Origin: JBBSQE01 sp038258095
Lineage (GTDB): Bacteria > Actinomycetota > Thermoleophilia > Solirubrobacterales > 70-9
Length of the DNA stretch: 8,431 nt
Direction of reading: 5' to 3'
Assembly: GCA_038258095.1 (NCBI GenBank)
Contig: JBBSQE010000142.1
Span: 1 to 8,431 of the forward strand
Shown: positions 1 to 5,877 of the stretch, one piece after another
How the letters are laid out: each line of letters begins with the position of its first letter
How positions within the stretch are numbered: position 1 is the first letter of the stretch
Program-made: the position numbers and the translations under genes
The notes under the pieces: generated by a model
What the model saw: the letters and a program-made list of their open reading frames with translations, nothing else
Databases searched by the model: none
Told to the model about the DNA's origin: nothing

Positions 1-1188
1 CTCCCGCAACCTGCCGCTGACGCGGCTGACGATGTGGAGGACGTGGGAGTAGGTCTCGACCACCATCAGCTCGTCCACCGTGACCGTGCCGTAGTCACAG
101 ACCCGCCCGAGGTCGTTGCGGCCGAGGTCGACGAGCATCACGTGCTCGGCCCGCTCCTTCGGGTCGTTGACGAGGCGGTCGGCGAGCTTTCGGTCCTCGT
201 CCTCGTTGGAGCCGCGAGGGTAGGTGCCGGCGATCGGGCGCGTCTCGACCCGGTCCCCCATCACCCGGATCAGCGGCTCGGGGGAGGCGCCGGCGATCTG
301 GAAGTCGCCGAACTCGAGGAAGTACATGTAGGGGGAGGGGTTGACGGTTCGAAGCCCGCGGTAGACCGAGAAGGCGTCGGCGTTGGCCTCGGCGGTGAAA
401 CGCTGCGAGGGGACGACCTGGAACGCGTCGCCGGCGTGGACGTAGCGGATGATGCGCCCGACGGCGTCCTCGAACTCCTCGCGCTCCATGTTGGAGACGA
501 ACTCGGCTGGCTCGACGGAAGCGGCGCCTGCCGGAGCGGGCACGGAGCCGCGCAGGCGCTCGCGGACGTCGGCGATCGTCCGCTCAGCGCGCTCGTAGGC
601 GGCATCGATCCCGCCCTCATCGTCGGCGAACGCGCAGGCCATGATCGTCAGCTCGTGGCGGAGGTGGTCGAAGGCGAGCATCACGTCGGTCACCATCAGG
701 GCACAGTCGGGCAAGCCGAGAGGGTCGGGGTTGGGCTCACCGAGGGGCTCGACCGTCCGCACGAGGTCGTAGCCGAAGTAGCCGACGGCGCCGCCCGCGA
801 ACGGCGGCATGTCCTCGACCTCGGCGACCCGGAAGGCATCGAGATACTCCGCCACCGCGCCGTATGGATCCGGTGCATCGAGCTCGGCCACCGCACCGGT
901 GCGCCCGTCGGTCTCGGTCAGGACGCCGTCTGACCAGCGCAGCACGGCCCGCGGGCTGAACCCGAGGAAGGACCAGCGCCCGACCTGACCCTGCTCGGCG
1001 GACTCGAGGAGGAAGCACGGGCCGGGGCGCTCATCCGCTCCGCAGAGCTTCAGGAACGCCGACACGGGCGTCTCGGTGTCATCGATCAGTCTGGTCCGGA
1101 CCGGGATGACGTTCCACTCGCCGGCCATCTCCCGCGCGGCCTCGAGGCTCGGCTCAAGGCCCAGGCCGGGCTCAACCGCGGCGTTCAT
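1..1188 (-). CDS. trpE: Anthranilate synthase component I (TrpE), N-terminal 396 codons, cut by left window edge
   Basis: TrpE converts chorismate to anthranilate, using ammonia from the TrpG/PabA glutaminase; this is the committed step of tryptophan synthesis, in the cytoplasm. The frame starts at ATG 1188-1186 and stays open to base 1. Visible motifs: LLES at residues 60-63 (the Trp-feedback site region in this family), GGAVGYFGYD at 132-141 closing the N-terminal domain, NPSPYMYFL at 283-291, GTYPRG at 321-326, and the chorismate-enzyme signature KERAEH..LVDLGRNDLGRV around 344-363. Family members are usually about 500 residues, so roughly the last 100, with the remaining catalytic motifs, are outside the window. 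PabB and other MST-family synthases share the C-terminal half, but LLES, the N-terminal domain and the histidine-gene neighbour favour TrpE. The start lies inside the 3' end of hisIE (17-bp overlap including the hisIE stop), which implies translational coupling. No T-box or attenuator is seen. Confidence 0.93.
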   Translation of the reverse strand, partial: MNAAVEPGLGLEPSLEAAREMAGEWNVIPVRTRLIDDTETPVSAFLKLCGADERPGPCFLLESAEQGQVGRWSFLGFSPRAVLRWSDGVLTETDGRTGAVAELDAPDPYGAVAEYLDAFRVAEVEDMPPFAGGAVGYFGYDLVRTVEPLGEPNPDPLGLPDCALMVTDVMLAFDHLRHELTIMACAFADDEGGIDAAYERAERTIADVRERLRGSVPAPAGAASVEPAEFVSNMEREEFEDAVGRIIRYVHAGDAFQVVPSQRFTAEANADAFSVYRGLRTVNPSPYMYFLEFGDFQIAGASPEPLIRVMGDRVETRPIAGTYPRGSNEDEDRKLADRLVNDPKERAEHVMLVDLGRNDLGRVCDYGTVTVDELMVVETYSHVLHIVSRVSGRLRE

Positions 1189-1861
1189 TCAGCACCTCCG
1201 ACACGGCGGCGCGCGACACCCCGCGTGAGGCGAGCAGGACGCTCAGGTGGTAGAGCAAATCCGCGGCCTCCTCCGCCACGCGCTCGTCCGTCTCCTCGCG
1301 GGCGGCACGCACGACCTCCTCGGCCTCCTCGGTGACCTTCTCGCCGATCAGCGCCGGATCGGCGAGCAGGCTCGCGGTGTAGCTGCCCTCGGGCTTGGCG
1401 GCACCGCGGGCGGCGATCGTGCGGTCGAGCTCGGGGATGGCCTCGAACGGGGCCGCCGCCGGCTCGCCCTCGGCGCGGGGGGCGTCGGACTCGGTCGGGG
1501 CAGCCCCGCTGAGATCGCGGTAAAAGCACGACCGCTCACCTGTATGGCAGGCGGGGCCGGCCGGCTCGACCAGGGCGAGGATCGCGTCGCCATCGCAGTC
1601 GTAGCGGAGGCCCCGAATGAGGAGGACGTTGCCCGAGGTCTCGCCCTTGCGCCAGATCGCCTCGCGCGAGCGGCTGTAGAAGTGGGCCTCCCCGGTCTCG
1701 AGGGTCAGTCGCATGCTCTCGGCGTTCAGGTAGGCGAGCATCAGGACCTCGCCCGTGGCGTGATCCTGGGCGATGCATGGGACGAGGCCGGCCTCGTCGA
1801 AGGCGATGTGTGAGATATCGGCTGCTATGAGCGGGATTCTAGGGCCGCCCCTGGCCCACAC
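1172..1861 (-). CDS. hisI: Bifunctional phosphoribosyl-AMP cyclohydrolase / phosphoribosyl-ATP pyrophosphatase (HisIE)
   Basis: Catalyses steps 2 and 3 of histidine synthesis: the HisE half removes pyrophosphate from phosphoribosyl-ATP and the HisI half opens the ring of phosphoribosyl-AMP. Numbered from GTG 1861 (229 aa): the HisI domain (about 20-115) shows LMLAYLN, SRSREAIWRKGETSGN (63-78), DCDGD (88-92, metal-binding acids) and GPACHTGERSCF (102-113, metal-binding Cys/His). An Ala/Pro-rich linker follows, then the HisE domain (about 141-229) with GSYTASLL, EKVTEEAEEV and EEAADLLYHL (197-206). Both halves look intact. The start is uncertain: homology begins near 'ADISHIAFDE' (from about 1825), and no ATG, GTG or TTG lies in frame between there and GTG 1861. 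GTG 1861 overlaps the end of the upstream GGDEF/EAL gene by 23 bp. A longer frame back to 1942 exists but its added residues look like out-of-frame translation. trpE follows with a 17-bp overlap. Confidence 0.92.
   Translation of the reverse strand: MWARGGPRIPLIAADISHIAFDEAGLVPCIAQDHATGEVLMLAYLNAESMRLTLETGEAHFYSRSREAIWRKGETSGNVLLIRGLRYDCDGDAILALVEPAGPACHTGERSCFYRDLSGAAPTESDAPRAEGEPAAAPFEAIPELDRTIAARGAAKPEGSYTASLLADPALIGEKVTEEAEEVVRAAREETDERVAEEAADLLYHLSVLLASRGVSRAAVSEVLNERRG
1194..1199 (-). promoter_or_regulatory. Ribosome-binding site of trpE inside hisIE
   Basis: GGAGGT on the minus strand, 5 bases before the trpE ATG at 1188. It is one of the two clear Shine-Dalgarno matches in the window and fixes the trpE start. 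It lies inside the last codons of hisIE, so ribosomes finishing hisIE pass over it. Confidence 0.75.
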
Positions 1862-4436
1862 CGAGGATCCGCTCGTCGAGCTCGGCTGCGGGCACCGGGC
1901 GCCCGATGTGGTTGCCCTGGGCCGCATCGCAGCCGAGCTCACGCAGGAGGCCGGCCTCGGTCGCCGTCTCGACGCCCTCGGCGACCACCTCCATGTCGAG
2001 GGCGTGCGCCATGTGGATGACGGCGACGACGAGCTCCCGCGCGGCGCGTCCCCCGTCGATCCCGCGGATGAACGACGGGTCGATCTTCAGGACCCCGATC
2101 TCCGGCATGCCGCGAAGGAGGCCGAGATTCGAGGTTCCGACCCCGAACTCGTCGATGGCGAGCGTCACGCCGAGATCGCGGAGATCCGACATCGCCTCGA
2201 GCGCGCCCTCGAGGTCCTCGGCGAAGGTGCGGTCGGTCATCTCGAGACAGAGCAGCTCGGGAGGGAAGCCGCTGCGATCGAGAAGGTTCGCCACCGTCCC
2301 GCTGATCTCCGGCCCCGTGAGTTGGCGTGCCGAGAGGTTGACCGTGACTCTCAGCCGGTTTCCCCCGCGTTTGTGCCAGGCGAGGGCGTGAGCGACGCTG
2401 GCCTCCAACACCCGGTCGCCGATCGCGACGATCAGGTCCGACTCCTCCGCGATCGGGATGAAGTCAGACGCCGACATCAGGCCGTGCTCGGGGTGGCGCC
2501 AACGCGCGAGCGCCTCGATCCCGATGACCCGCCCTTCGCTCAGGTCCACCTGGGGCTGGAAGTGTGCCTCGATCTGGCCGGCCTCGATCGCCTCGCGGAG
2601 CTCGGCCTCGGCCTCGAGCCGCCCGCTCGCGCGGGTCCGCATCTCCGTAGCGAAGAACGCATAGCGGGAGCGGCCGCGCGTCTTGGCCTCGTACATCGCG
2701 GCGTCCGCATTGGCGAGGAGCGTGCCCGGGCTGACGTCCGGATCCCGATCGATCGCGATGCCGATGCTCGTGGTCACCGAAAGGGTATGGCCGTCGAGAT
2801 TGAAGTCACGCGCAAGCGACTCGCCGATTCGCCCGGCCAGCGTCGCCGTGGCATCGGGGGTGATGTCCTCGCAGAGGATCGCGAACTCGTCGCCACCGAG
2901 GCGGGCGACCGTGTCGCTCGGCCGCAACAGGCGCCCCAGCCGCTCGGCGACCTCGACCAGGAGCCTGTCCCCAGCCTCGTGCCCAAGGCTGTCGTTGACG
3001 AGCTTGAAGCGGTCGAGGTCAAGGAACAGCACCGCAAGCGGCAACTCGGACCGGCGCAGGCGGGCGAGCGCCATCCCCATGCGGTCATCGAGAAGGGCGC
3101 GGTTCGGGAGCCCGGTCAGGGGGTCGTGCGAGGCCTCGTGCGCAAGGCGCTTTTGTGCTTCTCGCCGCTCGGTGACGTCCTGCATCTGTGCGATGACGTA
3201 CAGCATCTTCCCGGCCGGGTCGCGGACGACCGAGACATTCAGGTTGACCCAGATGACCGAGCCGTCCGCATGGAAGTAGCGCTTCTCGGCCTGGTAGCGA
3301 TCGATCTCCCCGACGACCAGGGCACTGAGCGCGGCGGTGTCGCGATCGCGGTCTTCGGGATGGGTGATCTCGCGAAACGAGAACCCGGTCAGGTCGGCCA
3401 CCGATTTGCCGAGCATCTCCGCGAGGGCGCGGTTGACCCGCAGCCAGCGCCCCTCGGGACTCGTCAGGGCCATGCCGATCGCCGCATCGTCGAAGGCACG
3501 GCGAAAGCGCTCCTCGGCCTGCTGAAGGTTGAACTCGGCGTCGCGGCGCTCGGAGATGTCATGCAGGAAGGCGTGGAACTGCAGGCCCGCGGCCGTCTCA
3601 ACCGTTGAGATCGTCATCTCGAGCGGGAACTCCGAGTTGTCGCGGCGCAGGCCGCGAACCTCGATGCGTCGCCCCAGGATCGGCGATCGGCCGGTCTGAA
3701 CAGCCCTGACGATCTCCCCTCGGAACTCGGAGCGCACGACGGCGGGGACGACCAGTTCCGCGGCCTCGCGACCGAGAGCCTCATCGGCGGTGTAGCCGAA
3801 GTCACGCTCGGCCTGCCGGTTCCACCGGCGAATCAATCCCTCCCCGTCGACCGAGATGAACGACTCGTGTGCGGCCTCGAGAATCGAGCTGGTCTCCTCC
3901 TCGCGCTCGCGCTGGAGGCGGACCAGCTTGTTCACCGAGAACCCGAGCGTCCCCGCGACCACGGTCAGGACGAGTGTCCGCAGAAGGTCCGCGCTCGGAT
4001 AGTCCGGTCCGCCGATCAGCGCAACCGGGGCGCCCAGGCCGACGGCGACGACCACCACGCAGACACCGATCTCGTAAGCCGTCCCGTAGAGGGTGAACCA
4101 AGCGACCGGAAGGGCCATGAGAGCGCTGAAGGCGGAGTCCGAGCCGCCGGTGTCATGGCGCAGGAATGCAACCGCGGCGACGAAGAACAGGGGCGGGAGC
4201 GTTTGGGCGCCCGCCCGAAAGCGGCTCCAGGGGACGGCGACGATGGTCGCGGCGATCGCCGCGAACAGGGCGACCGCGGCGATCAACCCGACGGGATCCC
4301 CACCCGGGCGCACGATGAGCGCCGCCGCGAGGGCGATCAGAGTGCAGATGGCGAACGGCCAGATCCGCCGGGCGAGCCCGGGATGCTCGAGCGGACGCAG
4401 GGGCGCCGCCTGTTCGGTGAGTTGCGGGTTGGTCAT
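1839..4436 (-). CDS. Membrane PAS-PAS-GGDEF-EAL cyclic-di-GMP signalling protein
   Basis: Predicted inner-membrane enzyme of c-di-GMP turnover, 865 aa from ATG 4436. Order: six hydrophobic segments (about 26-42, 48-70, 80-93, 105-122, 122-143, 151-168); a charged linker; PAS 1 (about 184-297) ending in a DISERRDAE-type motif; PAS 2 (about 308-425) ending DVTERREA; GGDEF domain (434-592); EAL domain (about 605-860). The cyclase looks active: FLDLDRFK, GGDEF at 514-518, and an inhibitory site RPSD at 505-508, five residues before GGDEF. The EAL half keeps EAL (641-643), Asn700, Glu732, Lys784, Glu820 and Gln840, but reads EMTD for the usual EITE (732-735) and DEFGVGTSNL for DDFGTGYSSL (762-771). 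Phosphodiesterase activity is therefore doubtful. The ligand of the membrane and PAS region is unknown. The start is preferred because the frame extension to 4565 runs into era and is not protein-like; no good Shine-Dalgarno precedes ATG 4436. Confidence 0.92.
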   Translation of the reverse strand: MTNPQLTEQAAPLRPLEHPGLARRIWPFAICTLIALAAALIVRPGGDPVGLIAAVALFAAIAATIVAVPWSRFRAGAQTLPPLFFVAAVAFLRHDTGGSDSAFSALMALPVAWFTLYGTAYEIGVCVVVVAVGLGAPVALIGGPDYPSADLLRTLVLTVVAGTLGFSVNKLVRLQREREEETSSILEAAHESFISVDGEGLIRRWNRQAERDFGYTADEALGREAAELVVPAVVRSEFRGEIVRAVQTGRSPILGRRIEVRGLRRDNSEFPLEMTISTVETAAGLQFHAFLHDISERRDAEFNLQQAEERFRRAFDDAAIGMALTSPEGRWLRVNRALAEMLGKSVADLTGFSFREITHPEDRDRDTAALSALVVGEIDRYQAEKRYFHADGSVIWVNLNVSVVRDPAGKMLYVIAQMQDVTERREAQKRLAHEASHDPLTGLPNRALLDDRMGMALARLRRSELPLAVLFLDLDRFKLVNDSLGHEAGDRLLVEVAERLGRLLRPSDTVARLGGDEFAILCEDITPDATATLAGRIGESLARDFNLDGHTLSVTTSIGIAIDRDPDVSPGTLLANADAAMYEAKTRGRSRYAFFATEMRTRASGRLEAEAELREAIEAGQIEAHFQPQVDLSEGRVIGIEALARWRHPEHGLMSASDFIPIAEESDLIVAIGDRVLEASVAHALAWHKRGGNRLRVTVNLSARQLTGPEISGTVANLLDRSGFPPELLCLEMTDRTFAEDLEGALEAMSDLRDLGVTLAIDEFGVGTSNLGLLRGMPEIGVLKIDPSFIRGIDGGRAARELVVAVIHMAHALDMEVVAEGVETATEAGLLRELGCDAAQGNHIGRPVPAAELDERILGVGQGRP

Positions 4437-4453
4437 GTTCTGGGTGTATTCAT
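4433..4453 (-). CDS. Possible six-codon leader ORF coupled to the GGDEF/EAL gene
   Basis: ATG 4453 opens a frame reading MNTPRT whose TGA (4435-4433) overlaps the ATG of the GGDEF/EAL gene (4436-4434) in an ATGA arrangement. A purine-rich GGGGGGAGAGGGG run lies 11 or more bases before this ATG, whereas the main ATG has no nearby Shine-Dalgarno. Ribosomes could load here, stop and re-initiate on the main gene. An ORF this short easily arises by chance, so this is only a candidate. Confidence 0.25.
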   Translation of the reverse strand: MNTPRT

Positions 4454-4527
4454 CGGCCGGAAGACCCCTCTCCCCCCTGCATCGAACGATTTCGCCCCAT
4501 CGTGAGGCCGGCACCCGCCCACCGGCT
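4437..4527 (-). other. 91-bp spacer between era and the GGDEF/EAL gene
   Basis: The only sizeable gap in the window. Two bases after the era stop is a 5-bp GC inverted repeat (GCCGG at 4507-4511 with CCGGC at 4522-4526, 10-base loop) with no T-run, so it is at best a weak terminator. It is followed by a less GC-rich patch (around 4470-4500) and a purine run at about 4463-4480. I recognise no convincing -35/-10 pair, but this is the most likely place for a separate promoter for the c-di-GMP gene and the genes after it. Confidence 0.4.
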
Positions 4528-5421
4528 TCACTCGATCCCCAGCCGATCGAGCATTCCCTCGTCACGACGCCACTTCCGCCTCACGCGCACCGTGAGGTCG
4601 AGATGCACCTTGCCTCCGAGCTCGACCTCCAGCTCGCGGCGGGCGGCTGTCCCGATCTCCTCGACCTTGCGGCCTCCGCGGCCGATCAGGATCCCCTTCT
4701 GGGACTCCGCCTCGACCCAGATCTCAGCCCGGATCAGGATCAGGCCATCGTCGCGCTCCTCGTGCTCGAGCACGCGGACGTCGACTGAATGGGGAATCTC
4801 CTCGCGAGTCCGGTTCAGGACCTGCTCGCGGATGAGCTCGGCGAGGAGCACGTCGCTGGGCACGTCGGAGCGGTCCTCCGGCGGGTACATGAGGTCGCCC
4901 TCCGGCATCAGCTCCACCAGGCGCTTCATCAGCTCTTCCAGGCCGTAGCCGGTGCGGGCGGAGATCGGGAAGATCTCGTCGACCCCCTTCAGGTCAGCCG
5001 CCGCGGCGAGCACCTCGACGGTTTCGGCCGGGCTCAGGCGGTCGCACTTGTTGACCGCACAGATGATCGGATAGTTCGGGCGCGCTGCGATCAGCTTCCT
5101 CGCGATGAAGCGATCCCCGGCTCCAACGCCCTCCTCCCCGTTCACGACGATGAGGGCGATATCCGAGTCGACCAGCTCACGCTCGACCCGTCGCTGCATC
5201 CGCTCGGTCATCACGTCGCGGGGTCTCTGGACCCCCGGCAGATCGACGAGCACGAGTTGCCAGCCGGCGTCGAGATCGGTTACCACGCCCCGGACGGCCC
5301 GCCGCGTCGTCTGCGGGCGCACCGAGGTGATGACGATCCGTGCCCCGACGAGCGCGTTGACGAGGGTCGACTTGCCGGCGTTCGGGCGGCCCGCCAAACC
5401 GACGAACCCCGACCTCGTCAA
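4528..5421 (-). CDS. era: GTPase Era, probable internal TTG start within the fusion frame
   Basis: Era binds the 3' end of 16S rRNA through a KH domain and checks 30S subunit maturation in a GTP-dependent way. From TTG 5421 the product is 297 aa, the normal length for Era, and begins (Met)TRSGFVGLAGRPNAGKS, as stand-alone Eras do. Motifs in this numbering: G1 GRPNAGKS (11-18), G2/switch PQTTRR (about 36-41), G3 DLPG (60-63; DTPG is more usual), G4 NKCD (124-127), G5 SAR (154-156), KH-type loop GRGGRKVEEIG (about 247-257), and the typical ending RRKWRRDEGMLDRLGIE. An AGGAGGGG Shine-Dalgarno sits 7 bases before the TTG. This is better than anything before ybeY, and it would serve no purpose if Era were made only as a fusion. 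The same bases also encode residues 153-449 of the fusion. Both products may coexist. Confidence 0.85.
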   Translation of the reverse strand: MTRSGFVGLAGRPNAGKSTLVNALVGARIVITSVRPQTTRRAVRGVVTDLDAGWQLVLVDLPGVQRPRDVMTERMQRRVERELVDSDIALIVVNGEEGVGAGDRFIARKLIAARPNYPIICAVNKCDRLSPAETVEVLAAAADLKGVDEIFPISARTGYGLEELMKRLVELMPEGDLMYPPEDRSDVPSDVLLAELIREQVLNRTREEIPHSVDVRVLEHEERDDGLILIRAEIWVEAESQKGILIGRGGRKVEEIGTAARRELEVELGGKVHLDLTVRVRRKWRRDEGMLDRLGIE

Positions 5422-5877
5422 TTCCGCTCCCCTCCTCTGCTCTCGCTCGCTCGCGGAGCAGCAGACGTGGACGCTCCCTCGCTCCGCGCGGTCGGAGGGA
5501 AGCGGGCCCAGCGAAGACAGAACGCGAGCCTGAAGCTCGAGCGTCTCGCCGTCGTCGGCCTCGTGGTCGTAGCCGCACAGGTGCAGGACTCCGTGGACGG
5601 CCGCCTCGACTTCGTCGGAGCAGTGCCCGGGGCAGATCACCACGTCGCCGAGCTCCCGCGGCCCGAGCGCCGGCCCGGTGCCGTCGAGCGGGAAGGCGAG
5701 GACGTCGGTTGGGCGGTCGATCCCGCGATGCGCGGCGTTCAGCTCGCGAATCCGATCCTCGGACACGATCTCGACCGCGAGGTGGCCGTCGACGACGCCC
5801 GCCGCCTCGAGCGCCGCGCCGACCGCGTGCCTCAGCGGGGCGGGAACGTCCGCGAGGTCGACCGTCGCGTCACGCAT
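4528..5877 (-). CDS. ybeY: YbeY-Era fusion: rRNA maturation endoribonuclease joined in frame to ribosome-assembly GTPase
   Basis: One uninterrupted frame of 449 aa from ATG 5877, overlapping the end of phoH by 8 bp. Residues 1 to about 123 are YbeY, a metal-dependent endoribonuclease in 16S rRNA 3'-end maturation and 70S quality control. It shows RPTDVLAFPL, ELGDVVI and the metal-site signature HGVLHLCGYDH (H95, H99, H105). The stretch between GDVVI and the histidine box is about 12 residues shorter than in E. coli YbeY as I recall it, a compact form that looks natural. Residues about 124-152 are a linker of low-complexity character (PSDRAERG, SASEREQRRG). Residues 153-449 are a complete Era. 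YbeY and Era are normally separate neighbouring genes. No stop in any of the linker codons separates them, so full translation from 5877 gives a fusion; a strong internal start may also release Era alone. A lost stop codon from an assembly error is the main alternative. Confidence 0.85.
   Translation of the reverse strand: MRDATVDLADVPAPLRHAVGAALEAAGVVDGHLAVEIVSEDRIRELNAAHRGIDRPTDVLAFPLDGTGPALGPRELGDVVICPGHCSDEVEAAVHGVLHLCGYDHEADDGETLELQARVLSSLGPLPSDRAERGSVHVCCSASEREQRRGAELTRSGFVGLAGRPNAGKSTLVNALVGARIVITSVRPQTTRRAVRGVVTDLDAGWQLVLVDLPGVQRPRDVMTERMQRRVERELVDSDIALIVVNGEEGVGAGDRFIARKLIAARPNYPIICAVNKCDRLSPAETVEVLAAAADLKGVDEIFPISARTGYGLEELMKRLVELMPEGDLMYPPEDRSDVPSDVLLAELIREQVLNRTREEIPHSVDVRVLEHEERDDGLILIRAEIWVEAESQKGILIGRGGRKVEEIGTAARRELEVELGGKVHLDLTVRVRRKWRRDEGMLDRLGIE
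5429..5436 (-). promoter_or_regulatory. Strong internal Shine-Dalgarno for era
   Basis: AGGAGGGG on the minus strand, 7 bases before TTG 5421, inside the YbeY-Era linker codons. It is among the best anti-16S matches in the window and supports independent initiation of Era. Confidence 0.7.
5437..5504 (-). repeat. Two GC-rich imperfect hairpins in the YbeY-Era linker
   Basis: Hairpin A: 5472-5480 pairs with 5495-5504, nine pairs with one bulged base at 5500 (CGCT+CCCTC with GAGGG+AGCG); the loop contains the self-complementary CCGCGCGG. Hairpin B: 5437-5446 pairs with 5453-5461, six pairs (CTGCTC/GAGCAG), a bulge at 5443, then three more (CGC/GCG), with loop TCGCTC. Hairpin B carries a CTCG-type tandem repeat and ends directly beside the era Shine-Dalgarno. 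The encoded linker is low-complexity (Ser, Glu, Arg, Ala, Cys), which suggests the DNA or RNA structure came first and the peptide is incidental. Possible roles are a REP-like repeat unit or an mRNA structure controlling era initiation. Confidence 0.5.

Noticed and set aside
1175..1300. Tryptophan attenuator or T-box before trpE
   Set aside because: The bases upstream of trpE are hisIE coding sequence with no Trp-rich leader peptide, and there is no spacer to hold such an element.
1773..3608. 611-codon open frame on the + strand opposite the GGDEF/EAL gene and hisIE
   Set aside because: The minus-strand frame has unmistakable PAS, GGDEF and EAL motifs. The + frame is rich in Arg, Asp, Gly and Val with no recognisable domain, as expected for the mirror of a GC-rich gene.
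4507..4526. Rho-independent terminator after era
   Set aside because: Only a 5-bp stem with a 10-base loop and no T-run; too weak to call as a terminator.
4437..4565. Longer GGDEF/EAL protein starting at 4565, or at GTG 4514
   Set aside because: The added residues are not protein-like, run into era in the 4565 case, and precede a natural-looking N-terminus at ATG 4436; no better Shine-Dalgarno supports them.
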